Below are positions 34,560-47,730 of a stretch of DNA of 64,000 nt, piece after piece. This stretch comes from JBAZLV01 sp041650055 (GTDB lineage: Bacteria > Nitrospirota > UBA9217). The stretch lies in NCBI GenBank assembly GCA_041650055.1, contig JBAZLV010000006.1:4381-68380 (forward strand), read 5' to 3'. A program made the position numbers and the translations under genes. Every line of letters starts with the position of its first letter. Position 1 is the first letter of the stretch. Under the pieces are notes generated by a model, which did no database searches, was not told the origin of the DNA, and saw only the letters and a program-made list of their open reading frames with translations.

Positions 34560-35768
34560 ATGCTTTCTGCACAGGAACAACTGGCTCTTATTCGACGCGG
34601 ATCTGCTGAGATCATTTCCGAAGAGCATCTTCTTAAAAAACTCGAACAATCGATTCAAAAGAAAAAACCGTTAAAAATTAAAGCGGGTTTTGATCCAACC
34701 GCACCGGACATTCATCTTGGTCATACCGTGCTGCTGAATAAACTGAAACAGTTTCAGGATCTTGGCCATGATGTTATTTTTCTTATCGGCGATTTCACCG
34801 GCATGATCGGCGATCCTACCGGAAAATCTGAAACCAGGAAGCATCTTACCAAAGAAGAAGTTGCTGAGAATGCAAAAACATATCAGACGCAGATATTCAA
34901 GATTCTCGACCCCAAGAAAACGACCATTGTATTCAACAGCACGTGGATGTCCACCATGACAGCGGCTGATTTAATTCAACTTGCGGCAAAGCATACAGTC
35001 GCCAGAATGCTTGAACGAGAAGATTTTAAAAAGCGTTATCAAAAAGAACTCCCGATCAGCATTCATGAATTTCTCTACCCCCTTATCCAGGGATATGATT
35101 CCGTGGTTCTGAAGGCGGATGTCGAGCTTGGGGGAACCGATCAAAAATTCAATTTGCTCGTAGGCCGAGAGCTTCAAAAAGAATATGGGCAAGAGCCACA
35201 GTCAATTGTCATGATGCCGCTTCTTGAAGGTCTTGATGGCGTCAACAAAATGAGCAAGAGTCTGGGGAATTATATAGGCATTAACGAGGCTGCAGGCGAT
35301 ATTTTTGGAAAGGTCATGTCAATCAGCGATGTTCTGATGCTTCGCTATTATGAACTTTTAAGCACTGTATCCTTGGAAGCATTGGATGAAATAAAACATG
35401 GTATTGAGTCAGGCAAGCTTCATCCTATGGAGATAAAGAAAAGTCTGGCTGAAGAATTCGTTGATCGGTTTTGCGGTGTTGGAGAAGGGAAGAAAGCTCG
35501 CGCAGAATTTGAGAAAGTTTTTAGCAAAAAAGATCTGCCCGATGATATCCCTGTAGCGAGCATTCCTTGGGAAGATGGAAAATTGGCAAAACTTATGGCT
35601 GCGTCAGGGCTTGTGTCCAGTAATTCTGAAGCGCGCAGATTAATTCAGCAGGGTGCTGTAGAGGTAAATCAGCAAATTATTACTAATATTCATGCAGAAC
35701 TTGCTGCGCAGGAAACAATAATTAAGGCGGGAAAGAAGCGTTTTATCAAGCTGATTCCTCAAAAATAA
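34560..35768 (+). CDS. tyrS: Tyrosyl-tRNA synthetase (TyrZ-type)
   Basis: Charges tRNA-Tyr; 402 aa. The Rossmann domain shows LKIKAGFDPTAPDIHLGHTVLLNKL (HIGH-like HLGH) and FLIGDFTGMIGDPTGKSETR, ADVELGGTDQKFNLLVGR and the KMSKS motif VNKMSKSLGN. A C-terminal S4 domain follows (LMAASGLVSSNSEARRLIQQGAVEVNQ). FDPTAPD and the length place it in the second TyrRS group. It directly precedes the rRNA operon promoters, with no clear terminator between. Confidence 0.97.
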   Translation: MLSAQEQLALIRRGSAEIISEEHLLKKLEQSIQKKKPLKIKAGFDPTAPDIHLGHTVLLNKLKQFQDLGHDVIFLIGDFTGMIGDPTGKSETRKHLTKEEVAENAKTYQTQIFKILDPKKTTIVFNSTWMSTMTAADLIQLAAKHTVARMLEREDFKKRYQKELPISIHEFLYPLIQGYDSVVLKADVELGGTDQKFNLLVGRELQKEYGQEPQSIVMMPLLEGLDGVNKMSKSLGNYIGINEAAGDIFGKVMSISDVLMLRYYELLSTVSLEALDEIKHGIESGKLHPMEIKKSLAEEFVDRFCGVGEGKKARAEFEKVFSKKDLPDDIPVASIPWEDGKLAKLMAASGLVSSNSEARRLIQQGAVEVNQQIITNIHAELAAQETIIKAGKKRFIKLIPQK

Positions 35769-35794
35769 AAAAATACATTTTCATGAAAAAAAAC

Positions 35795-35823
35795 TTGACA
35801 CAGAGAAACGATTCTGATAGATT
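35795..35823 (+). promoter_or_regulatory. rRNA promoter P1
   Basis: TTGACA (35795-35800), 17-bp spacer, TAGATT (35818-35823), 27 bp after tyrS. Confidence 0.75.
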
Positions 35824-35917
35824 GCAACCTTCGTGCGGCGGTAAAAACCTCGGGCAAAACCTCGAAGTTGAAATACCAACCGAACATTCCATTCTTTGAA
35901 ATAGACTAAGAAAATTA

Positions 35918-35946
35918 TTGACAAGGCAGTTTGCTTTTGTTAATAT
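35918..35946 (+). promoter_or_regulatory. rRNA promoter P2
   Basis: TTGACA (35918-35923), 17-bp spacer, TAATAT (35941-35946), followed by GC-rich GCGC discriminator sequence as is usual for stringently controlled rRNA promoters. It lies 123 bp downstream of P1. Confidence 0.82.
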
Positions 35947-35973
35947 GCGCTTTCCGCAATTCTGCGGAATTTA

Positions 35974-36031
35974 TGGTCTTTGAAAACTAAATAGGTGTAG
36001 AAGTCTAAAATCGTTACCAAGCGATTTTAGA
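35974..36031 (+). promoter_or_regulatory. rRNA leader: boxA-like element, processing stem arm and hairpin
   Basis: TGGTCTTTGAAAA (35974-35986) resembles the antitermination boxA (TGCTCTTTGAAAA). AAAACTAAATAGGTG (35983-35997) is a perfect 15-nt complement to CACCTATTTAGTTTT at 37716-37730 behind the 16S gene, forming the RNase III processing stem. TCTAAAATCG (36004-36013) and CGATTTTAGA (36022-36031) make a 10-bp hairpin. The rest of the 331-bp gap after tyrS holds the two promoters. Confidence 0.75.
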
Positions 36032-36099
36032 TGTTGGCGGGTTTTTGAGTATAAAACAAGTCAAGTTACCTTGAGTAACATTGCATAAGGATCAGATTT

Positions 36100-37670
<1,571 letters not shown>

Positions 37671-37715
37671 GAATTAGAGATTGATTTCAATCTCTCATCT
37701 TAGGTCGTTCGCCAG

Positions 37716-37810
37716 CACCTATTTAGTTTTGAAGGACCATACAAAAGCAAATCCGAAATACGAATTTCTAAATATGAAATGTTTAGAGTTCAGATGTGAG
37801 GATTTGATGT
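37716..37810 (+). other. 16S-tRNA-Ile spacer: processing arm and AT-rich repeat
   Basis: CACCTATTTAGTTTT (37716-37730) pairs with the 16S leader. AAATCCGAAATACGAATTTC and AAATATGAAATG (about 37749-37782) belong to the AT-rich TTCAAA-type repeat family. A short hairpin AGAGATTGA/TCAATCTCT lies just before at 37676-37695. Confidence 0.6.
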
Positions 37811-37890
37811 TGTGCTCAGGGCTATAGGCATGGGCTCGGAGCTTTACCCCCGGGAAAGTCCTGAGTCTGTGGAATCAGTAATCACTCTGA

Positions 37891-37967
<77 letters not shown>

Positions 37968-37972
37968 AATAA

Positions 37973-38020
37973 AACAAATCCTAAATTAGAACTTCGAAAT
38001 TCGAATTTAGAATTTGCTGT
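37973..38020. repeat. AT-rich TTCAAA-type repeat between the spacer tRNAs
   Basis: CTAAATTAGAACTTCGAAAT and CGAATTTAGAATTTG form an AT-rich partial palindrome like other copies of the family in this window. Confidence 0.55.
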
Positions 38021-38026
38021 TATCAT

Positions 38027-38102
38027 GGGGCTGTAGCTCAGCTGGGAGAGCACCTGCTTTGCAAGCAGGGGGTCAGCGGTTCGATCCCGCTCAGCTCCAC
38101 CA
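38027..38102 (+). tRNA. tRNA-Ala (TGC)
   Basis: Acceptor GGGGCTG pairs with CAGCTCC (one G-T); anticodon stem CCTGC/GCAGG with loop TTTGCAA, anticodon TGC; T loop TTCGATC; CCA encoded. Confidence 0.97.
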
Positions 38103-38210
38103 AAATTTAAAAAATTCAAAGTACAAAGTCCAACATTCAATCGTTTGAATTTTGAACTTTGGATTTTGGAATTCCCGCTCAGTATTGTTGAGCGGGCTGT
38201 TCTTTGACAA
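38103..38210 (+). other. tRNA-Ala-23S spacer: AT-rich repeat, hairpin and boxA
   Basis: AAAATTCAAAGTACAAAGTCC and GTTTGAATTTTGAACTTTGG (38103-38167) are inverted AT-rich repeat arms. CCCGCTC (38174-38180) pairs with GAGCGGG (38190-38196). TGTTCTTTGACAA (38198-38210) is a boxA-like element before 23S. Confidence 0.6.
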
Positions 38211-38284
38211 CTGAATAGCAAGAAGTACAAGAAAAGCTGAGGCGAAAATCAAGAAACGCCGAATCTGCCAGAAGCAGATTTGGT

Positions 38285-41286
<3,002 letters not shown>

Positions 41287-41359
41287 CTAAATTTTCTGCT
41301 TCTGACAAATTCGGCTTTTAAGTACTCTTGCATTCAGTGTCAAACATTGTTATACAGTT

Positions 41360-41477
41360 TCTCGGTGGCTATACCGGAGGGGTCACACCCGTACCCATCT
41401 CGAACACGGAAGTTAAGCTCTCCAGGGCCGATGATACTATGACCGTGAGGTCATGGGAAAGTAGGTCGTCGCCGGGA
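41360..41477 (+). rRNA. rrf: 5S ribosomal RNA
   Basis: About 118 nt. The ends TCTCGGTGGC and GTCGCCGGGA form helix I; CACACCCGTACCCATCTCGA and CACGGAAGTTAAGCTC are the conserved loop B/C region. Ends are approximate. Confidence 0.95.
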
Positions 41478-41486
41478 ATATTTTTC

Positions 41487-41521
41487 AAGCCCATCATCTG
41501 AAAAGGTGATGGGCTTTTTTA
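41487..41521 (+). terminator. Terminator of the rRNA operon
   Basis: AAGCCCATCA (41487-41496) pairs with TGATGGGCTT (41507-41516) followed by a T-run. It directly follows 5S rRNA. Confidence 0.92.
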
Positions 41522-41558
41522 TTGCTGCTTTTTTTACGATCATGGTATACTGCGCGCC

Positions 41559-42830
41559 ATGCGTTTTATAGCCGATCTTCATGTTCACTCCCATTACTCA
41601 CGAGCCACGAGCAAAGACATGTCGCCAGAGTGTATTTGGAAATGGGCGCAGCTCAAAGGCATTACTGTCATCGGCACTGGCGATTTTACGCATCCCCAGT
41701 GGCTCAAGGAACTAAACGAAAAACTTGAACCTTCAAGCAATGGACTATTCACCTTAAAAAAAGAATTTCAGACGAATGATGTTCCCGCTCTATGCAAAAC
41801 TGATGTCCACTTCATTTTATCAGCAGAAATCAGCTGCATTTACAGCAAAAATGGCAAGACAAGAAAGATCCACGTTGTCATCCTTGCGCCTGATTTTGAG
41901 AGTGCAGCGCGGTTTAATCTGGCGCTCACGAAGATCGGAAATCTGAATGCTGACGGCAGGCCAATCCTCGGGCTTGATGCAAAAAAACTTTTGAGCATCA
42001 TGCTCGAAACATCACCGGACAGCCTCTTCATTCCCGCGCATGCATGGACTCCGCATTTCTCGGTTTTCGGCGCTGCATCAGGATTTGATTCACTTGAAGA
42101 ATGTTTTGAAGACCTTACACCTCACATTTACGCCATTGAAACCGGCCTCTCCTCTGATCCAGGCATGAACTGGCGATTGTCATCTTTGGATACCATAACG
42201 CTCGTATCCAATTCCGATGCTCATTCCGCTGCCAAACTCGGACGGGAAGCAAATATTCTGGATACGGATTTATCTTACACTTCGCTGGTCAATGCCATTA
42301 AAACAAGAAAAGGATTTCTCGGTACCATCGAGTTCTTTCCCGAAGAAGGGAAGTACCATTTTGACGGTCATCGTGACTGCGGTGCATGCCTTTCGCCGAA
42401 AGAAACAATTCATCATGGCTGTCTCTGCCCTGTTTGCGGCAGAAAGGTTACCATCGGCGTAATGCATCGTGTAGAGAAATTAGCAGATAGAGAAGAAGGG
42501 TACAAACTAGCAGGTGCTCCTTCTTATTTCTCGATTATTCCGTTGCCTGAGATTATTGCTGAAGGTTTGAAAGTCGGCGTGAAGACCAAAAAAGTGAATG
42601 CCATGTATTACCCATTGCTCGAAAAACTAGGAAATGAATTTAAGATTCTTCTGGATGTCCCGCTTACCGATATTGAACGTGCAGGAACACCACTACTAAG
42701 TGAAGCGATTTCCCGGATGCGTGGCGGTAACATTCACATTGTTCCGGGATATGATGGAATATATGGAAAGGTCAGGATTTTCGAAGAGGTCGAGAGGAAA
42801 GAGATAAAAGGACAGTTATCGTTGCTGTAA
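41559..42830 (+). CDS. Endonuclease Q-like PHP-domain nuclease
   Basis: 423 aa. The PHP metal site is visible: ADLHVHSHYSRATSKDM, GITVIGTGDFTHP, ILSAEISCIY, FIPAHAWTPHFSVFG and SNSDAHSAAKLGREAN. A zinc-finger segment follows with CGACLSP...CLCPVCGRKVTIGVMHRVEKLADR, the arrangement of EndoQ, which nicks DNA 5' of deaminated bases and abasic sites. The C-terminus is KGQLSLL, close to the bacterial beta-clamp motif QLxLF. It begins 38 bp after the rRNA terminator and is 5 nt from the helicase gene, so the two are probably one repair unit. Confidence 0.9.
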   Translation: MRFIADLHVHSHYSRATSKDMSPECIWKWAQLKGITVIGTGDFTHPQWLKELNEKLEPSSNGLFTLKKEFQTNDVPALCKTDVHFILSAEISCIYSKNGKTRKIHVVILAPDFESAARFNLALTKIGNLNADGRPILGLDAKKLLSIMLETSPDSLFIPAHAWTPHFSVFGAASGFDSLEECFEDLTPHIYAIETGLSSDPGMNWRLSSLDTITLVSNSDAHSAAKLGREANILDTDLSYTSLVNAIKTRKGFLGTIEFFPEEGKYHFDGHRDCGACLSPKETIHHGCLCPVCGRKVTIGVMHRVEKLADREEGYKLAGAPSYFSIIPLPEIIAEGLKVGVKTKKVNAMYYPLLEKLGNEFKILLDVPLTDIERAGTPLLSEAISRMRGGNIHIVPGYDGIYGKVRIFEEVERKEIKGQLSLL

Positions 42831-42835
42831 CTTCA

Positions 42836-44443
42836 ATGCATTCTGATGACATTATATTTGAAAATCTGAATGATGCCCAGAAACAGGCCGTAACTACTTT
42901 TGCCGGTCCTTTGCTCATTATTGCTGGACCAGGCACTGGCAAGACCCTGACCATTATCCGTCGAATTGCCTATCTTATTCAGCAAGGTATCCAACCTCAG
43001 AACATTCTTGCTATCACTTTTACCAATAGGGCTGCACGAGAAATGAAAGAGCGAGCGGAATCGCTTCTAGGCGCAAAAGCAGGACATTTGTTTTTAGGAA
43101 CATTTCATCTTCTGGGTCTTAAAATTATACAAGAAGTAAACGGTGTCAACTTTTCACTCATAGACAGAGATGAACAAATAGAGCTTGTAAAATCACTTAT
43201 GAAAGGCTCTTTACGGAATGCTCAACAGATGGTTGAACACATATCTCGCGTAAAGAACTTCCTGGAATCAACAAACACTGAAACAAATGACATCTATAAT
43301 GCCTATCAGAATGCGCTGAAAGAGCGCAATTCCTACGATTTTGACGACCTTATTCGCGTCCCGATCGAACTGCTTGAACAGAATAGCGACCAGCGAAAAA
43401 AATATCAGGATAGATTTCAATATATCATCGTGGATGAATATCAAGACATCAATCCAGCGCAATACCGACTGATTAAACTTCTTGCCGGAGATAGCGCAAA
43501 TATTTGCGTTGTGGGAGACGCTGATCAGGCGATCTATGCGTTTCGCGGAGCAGACATCAACCATTACCTGAATTTCGAGAAAGATTTCCCAAATGTAATT
43601 AGAATAACGCTGGCTGAACATTATCGATCAACGTCCACCATCCTTAATTCCGCAGAAAGCGTTATCAAAAACAATAAAAAACGGATTGAACGTGAACTGG
43701 TTTGTATGCAAAGTAAAGGAGTTCCTCTTATAACTATTTCCGCACCTGATGAACGTGGGGAGGCTGCTGCTATTATTCAATCGATCGAAGAGCGGATAGG
43801 CGGAACAAGTCATTCCCGGATGAGACAAGGCACTATGAGAGACGAACCTGAACAATCATATCGGTTTTCTGATTTTGCCATTGTCTTTAGAACCAATGCA
43901 CAGGTAAAAGCATTAGAGGAAGAATTCAAAACTTCCGGTATTCCGTATCAAATAATCGGCCGCAAGATCAGTAGCCAGGTAAAGGAAATCGAAGAGACAA
44001 GAAATTACCTGCAATCACTCATTCGTTCGGATAGCTCAGAAGATATTTTAGCTGAAGGCAATGAAGAAAAACTTTTAAGTCAGGCTGATTTTTTTGATCC
44101 ATCTGCTGACGCTGTTACGCTTGCTACATTTCATATGGCCAAGGGTTTGGAATTTCGCATCGTTTTCATAACAGGCTGTGAAGAAGGGTTAGTTCCTTAT
44201 ACGCTTATGAAAGAGAAATCAGATATTGAAGAAGAGCGACGGCTTTTTTACGTAGGAATGACGCGAGCCAAGGAAGAGCTTATTCTATCTTATGCACGCA
44301 ATAGGTTCATCTATGGACAACGGCCTTCTTTGGCTCCAACTCCTTTTCTTTCAGAAATTCCACAGGAACATATCCAGAATATCGTGATTCCTGATAAGAA
44401 GAAAAAACAGAAAGAGCCGGAACAGCAGATGGGGTTGTTTTGA
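42836..44443 (+). CDS. UvrD/PcrA-like ATP-dependent helicase, short form
   Basis: Superfamily 1A 3'-5' DNA helicase of 535 aa. Motifs in order: LNDAQKQAVTTFAGPLLIIAGPGTGKT (Q motif and Walker A), LAITFTNRAAREM (Ia), YIIVDEYQDINPAQY (DExQD), VVGDADQAIYAFRGA (III), LAEHYRST (IV), VTLATFHMAKGLEF (V) and ERRLFYVGMTRAKEELIL (VI). It is about 180 aa shorter than UvrD, mainly lacking 2B and C-terminal sequence. It ends EPEQQMGLF, a candidate beta-clamp motif. Pairing with the EndoQ-like gene suggests unwinding from EndoQ nicks (inference). Confidence 0.92.
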   Translation: MHSDDIIFENLNDAQKQAVTTFAGPLLIIAGPGTGKTLTIIRRIAYLIQQGIQPQNILAITFTNRAAREMKERAESLLGAKAGHLFLGTFHLLGLKIIQEVNGVNFSLIDRDEQIELVKSLMKGSLRNAQQMVEHISRVKNFLESTNTETNDIYNAYQNALKERNSYDFDDLIRVPIELLEQNSDQRKKYQDRFQYIIVDEYQDINPAQYRLIKLLAGDSANICVVGDADQAIYAFRGADINHYLNFEKDFPNVIRITLAEHYRSTSTILNSAESVIKNNKKRIERELVCMQSKGVPLITISAPDERGEAAAIIQSIEERIGGTSHSRMRQGTMRDEPEQSYRFSDFAIVFRTNAQVKALEEEFKTSGIPYQIIGRKISSQVKEIEETRNYLQSLIRSDSSEDILAEGNEEKLLSQADFFDPSADAVTLATFHMAKGLEFRIVFITGCEEGLVPYTLMKEKSDIEEERRLFYVGMTRAKEELILSYARNRFIYGQRPSLAPTPFLSEIPQEHIQNIVIPDKKKKQKEPEQQMGLF

Positions 44444-44458
44444 CTCCAAGAATCAAAA

Positions 44459-44497
44459 GCGATCTCTCGCGAAGACGCAAGGATCGCAAAGAAGGCA
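44459..44497. repeat. GCGAAGACGCAAGGATCGCAAAG-type dispersed sequence
   Basis: CTCTCGCGAAGACGCAAGGA followed by TCGCAAAGAAGG resembles a short sequence found between genes in many genomes (GCAAAGACGCAAAG type). It fills the gap between the convergent helicase and restriction genes. Only one copy was noticed here. Confidence 0.4.
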
Positions 44498-44575
44498 ATT
44501 ACGATGCCGACAAAAATAAAAATCACGATATTCATGCTTCACTTTTCAGAAAACGCTTTGCTCAACCTACAACCT

Positions 44576-45340
44576 TTAAACCGATGTGTCTTGACAAGTT
44601 GTTGGTTCTATCACGGCTGAATTAAAACGAACTAATTTATCCCAATCGATGTCTCCATTGTTTGTGCACAAGATATTCGTGAACTCTTTTGTAAATTTGT
44701 TTATCATTTGTGCATACGACTTCAAGAAATCATCATTTCTTTCTTTGGCTTTATGCCCCAGAGGCTTGATTATTTCCGTAAAAAGTTCATCATCGCCGGA
44801 TATGAACTTCCAAAACATTTGACCGCAGTATTTAAAATAATCTCCTTTGTCCGGGTTGTTGTCTTTGCCATAACAGCAGCCGTTTACTGCAATGACGTGC
44901 AATTTTGAATTGCTCGTTCTGAGTGTTTTTTTTGCTACTTTGAAATCTGTTCTCATCTTTGCAACCTGGGATGCGTTTCCCCAATTTGGCCCAGATTTTA
45001 TTGTAACGATGTTTCTTGCATTATTATAGTCAAATTCAAGATCAATGCCCGTAATTCCTGATTTATAGCCCCCATAAACGGTTTGATTAATAAAAATAGC
45101 GAGTCCTTCCAGCCAATCTCCAAAAATTGTTTCTTCGTTTGATGATATATGTGCGTCAACCAACCCTTTAATGATCTGTTCAGCGGTCAACATATATTTT
45201 GCTCTAAACAGATACGGGTTTTTCCGTCTCAGAACGCATGCGAGTTTTAGGCCGTCTAGGCTCTGTATGCGCTTTTGATGAAAGGTGCTGATGTTTTGTT
45301 CGACATATTGAGTCACACAATCTAAGTCGAGTTTTTTCAT
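44576..45340 (-). CDS. PmeII-family type II restriction endonuclease
   Basis: 254-aa restriction enzyme. The whole frame resembles the PmeII family: VTQYVEQNISTFHQKRIQSLDGLKL at the start, IFGDWLEGLAIFINQTVYGGYKSGITGIDLEFDYNNARNIVTIKSGPNWGNASQ with the likely PD-(D/E)xK site (D-L-E...T-I-K), and VNGCCYGKDNNPDKGDYFKYCGQMFWKFISG. AAGGCGG precedes the ATG at 45340. Its first 137 nt overlap the end of the methyltransferase gene. The recognition sequence is not predictable here. Confidence 0.88.
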   Translation of the reverse strand: MKKLDLDCVTQYVEQNISTFHQKRIQSLDGLKLACVLRRKNPYLFRAKYMLTAEQIIKGLVDAHISSNEETIFGDWLEGLAIFINQTVYGGYKSGITGIDLEFDYNNARNIVTIKSGPNWGNASQVAKMRTDFKVAKKTLRTSNSKLHVIAVNGCCYGKDNNPDKGDYFKYCGQMFWKFISGDDELFTEIIKPLGHKAKERNDDFLKSYAQMINKFTKEFTNILCTNNGDIDWDKLVRFNSAVIEPTTCQDTSV

Positions 45341-46172
45341 AGTCCGCCTTTGTTTCGCAAAGATACAATTGCACCGGTTTCAATTGTTGTTCGACCATTT
45401 CACAGTATTCTGGAACAACTTCTATTCCAATTGAATGTCGTCTCATTCGATTTGCAACAATCAATGTAGTTCCCGATCCCATAAACGGATCAAGCACCAC
45501 ATCGTTTGCTTGTGTAAATAATTTGATAAACCATTCTGGCAACTCTTCTGGGAATGCCGCGCTGTGGTTTTTGTTGTTGCACTCAGTAGCTAAATGCAAA
45601 ACATTCGTTGGGTATGCCTTTTCTCGAGTAAGCCAGTTTGAGATATTCTTCCCAAAGCCACTTCCGACTTTTGAATTGTCGCGAATTTTATCAGTTTCAG
45701 AGAGATTTTTTAATCTTGCTTGTGCCCATGTGCCCATCGGGACCATTACTGCTTCCTGATACATGGCGAAATTGCGCGACTTGTTGAACTGTAAGAGCCT
45801 TTCCCATGCGTCTCGGAATCGATTAGGCCATTTCCCCGGGTAGCAATTTTTTTTATGCCAAATAAATTCTTCAGTCCAGAGCCAACCTTGTTTCCGCATC
45901 TCTAAGATAAGCTCCATAACATAGGTACTTCGCTCCCCCTCAACGACTTTTTCTTTTATATTTAAAATAAAAGTACCTGTTGGTTTTAAAACGCGCAATA
46001 ATTGTTCCGAAATAGGCAAAAACCATTTCACGTATTGATTGTGATGAATTCCACCGTAGGTATTTTTTCTCTGGTCCGCATATGGCGGAGAAGTCACAAT
46101 AAGATCAACAGTATTTTCTGGAAGTAACTTTAATATCTCCTTACAATCACCCTGATAAATATCAACATCCAT
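45204..46172 (-). CDS. DNA methyltransferase of the restriction-modification pair (N4/N6, beta class)
   Basis: SAM-dependent DNA-amino methyltransferase, 322 aa. Motif IV VDLIVTSPPYADQRKNTYGG precedes motif I VVLDPFMGSGTTLIVANRMRRHSIGIEV, so it is of the beta class; TSPPY favours N4-cytosine but N6-adenine is possible. The start is at 46172 with AGAGGA upstream. After the last family-like residues (VEQQLKPVQLYL) about 55 basic residues follow; these are encoded in the overlap with the endonuclease gene in another frame. The pair sits between helicase and pcnB genes. Confidence 0.92.
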   Translation of the reverse strand: MDVDIYQGDCKEILKLLPENTVDLIVTSPPYADQRKNTYGGIHHNQYVKWFLPISEQLLRVLKPTGTFILNIKEKVVEGERSTYVMELILEMRKQGWLWTEEFIWHKKNCYPGKWPNRFRDAWERLLQFNKSRNFAMYQEAVMVPMGTWAQARLKNLSETDKIRDNSKVGSGFGKNISNWLTREKAYPTNVLHLATECNNKNHSAAFPEELPEWFIKLFTQANDVVLDPFMGSGTTLIVANRMRRHSIGIEVVPEYCEMVEQQLKPVQLYLCETKADYEKTRLRLCDSICRTKHQHLSSKAHTEPRRPKTRMRSETEKPVSV

Positions 46173-46277
46173 AGCGATCCTCTTGTCAAATAAATTAGGG
46201 TTATTATAATTGAATCCATGAAAAAAGTATACAGATTCCATTTTCCCCCCTTACCTTTTTTGCGCGTGTATGTTAAT

Positions 46278-47717
46278 ATGCCTTTCGTGAAATCTAGACA
46301 ACCCACGATTATCCAACGATCAAATCACCGTATTTCCCGGAAGTGGATCAGTCCCAACGCGCTTCGTGTCTTGTACCGCTTGAAAGAATCCGGTTACACT
46401 GCTTATCTGGTTGGTGGCGGAGTACGGGATCTTTTGCTTGGGCGGGAACCAAAGGATTTTGATATAGCGACCAATGCAACGCCGCATCAAGTCAAACAAT
46501 GTTTCCGCAATTGTAGGCTTATCGGCAGGCGATTTCGGCTTGCGCATGTATATTTTCCGAACGAGATCATTGAAGTTGCGACGTTTCGATCTTCTGAAGA
46601 ATCCGCTGTAAAGGCAACCCCTCTTACTCAACCCGATACGGTTCCTGGTGCATTACTATCAATACCCGCTGATCAGGCAACGCCGGTGACTAATGAAAAA
46701 CAAGCGATGAAACCAGAGCTTCCTCGAAGGCGTTTGCTGAAAACCGAAGAAGGTATGATTCTTCGCGACAATGTATTCGGGACTCCAGCACAAGATGCGG
46801 TTCGCCGAGATTTCACGGTCAATGCGTTATTTTACAACATTGCAGATTTCACGGTCATTGATTATGTTGGAGGAATGCCAGATTTGGAGCATGGCCTTAT
46901 CCGAATTATCGGCGATCCTCATGTTCGTTTCGTCGAAGATCCAGTCCGGATGGTACGGGCAATTCGGTTTGCCGCCATGCTCGGTTTCGAGATTGAACCA
47001 GCTACCTATCAGGCCATGCTTGATTTGAAGGAAAAAATCTCCTTGGCATCGCCTTCGCGCATGTATGAAGAAGTGCTGAAACTGTTTCTACTCGGAGAAG
47101 GTGAAAAAACGTATCAGATGCTTCGGCAAGCCGGAATGTTTAAGATACTTTTTCCAAAGCTGAATGACTGGATCGATACGGAATCAGACGATTTTCCGCA
47201 CGTCTGGATCAGCAAGGCGCTTGATTGGGTTGATACGCAGATTCAGTCAGGAAAACAGGTTGCACCACATATGTTTTTTAGCCTGCTGTTCGGACATTAT
47301 GCAGCTGAGAAAGCATCACCTCTGCTTCAGAAAAGGATTCCCGTAGTAGACGCCTTTTCAAAAACAGTTGACATTATCTTTGAAGAATTCATACACCAGA
47401 TACAAATTCCCAAGAAGATCAGCCAGACGATGCGGGACATTTATGCAAGCCAATACCGTTTCCAACGGCGGCATGGAAAATACCCCCGATTCTTTTTAAA
47501 GCATCCGATTTTTACCGATGCATTCGAATATTTTCGTTTCTGCGGTGAATTGACTGGCAACAATCATGAATTGATTTCCTGGTGGCAAAACCTTATTAAG
47601 GCTCAAGGAACACCGCCTTCTCCTCAAGCGCCAAATATGCAACAGAAACAGGAGCGTCGGCATTTCCGCAAAAAAAGAAAAATTGTTAAGACTAAACACG
47701 ACATCGTGCCGTCGTGA
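46278..47717 (+). CDS. pcnB: Poly(A) polymerase PcnB
   Basis: Nucleotidyltransferase adding poly(A) to RNA 3' ends, 479 aa. NALRVLYRLKESGYTAYLVGGGVRDLLLGREPKDFDIATNATP (metal Asp pair DFD) and RRDFTVNALFYNIADFTVIDYVGG mark the head; RIIGDPHVRFVEDPVRMVRAIRFAAMLGFEIEPAT follows. An insertion of about 45 residues (VKATPLTQPDTVPGALLS and on) interrupts the catalytic domain between ATFR and DNVFGT. The tail is very basic (QERRHFRKKRKIVKTKH), as in PcnB. An in-frame ATG at 46218 would add 20 residues; no Shine-Dalgarno decides. Confidence 0.93.
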   Translation: MPFVKSRQPTIIQRSNHRISRKWISPNALRVLYRLKESGYTAYLVGGGVRDLLLGREPKDFDIATNATPHQVKQCFRNCRLIGRRFRLAHVYFPNEIIEVATFRSSEESAVKATPLTQPDTVPGALLSIPADQATPVTNEKQAMKPELPRRRLLKTEEGMILRDNVFGTPAQDAVRRDFTVNALFYNIADFTVIDYVGGMPDLEHGLIRIIGDPHVRFVEDPVRMVRAIRFAAMLGFEIEPATYQAMLDLKEKISLASPSRMYEEVLKLFLLGEGEKTYQMLRQAGMFKILFPKLNDWIDTESDDFPHVWISKALDWVDTQIQSGKQVAPHMFFSLLFGHYAAEKASPLLQKRIPVVDAFSKTVDIIFEEFIHQIQIPKKISQTMRDIYASQYRFQRRHGKYPRFFLKHPIFTDAFEYFRFCGELTGNNHELISWWQNLIKAQGTPPSPQAPNMQQKQERRHFRKKRKIVKTKHDIVPS

Positions 47718-47730
47718 TCGTTTTATCGCC

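Noticed and set aside
44440..44625. Possible short forward ORF after the helicase gene
   Set aside because: It covers a dispersed repeat and the antisense end of the endonuclease gene; composition is not protein-like.
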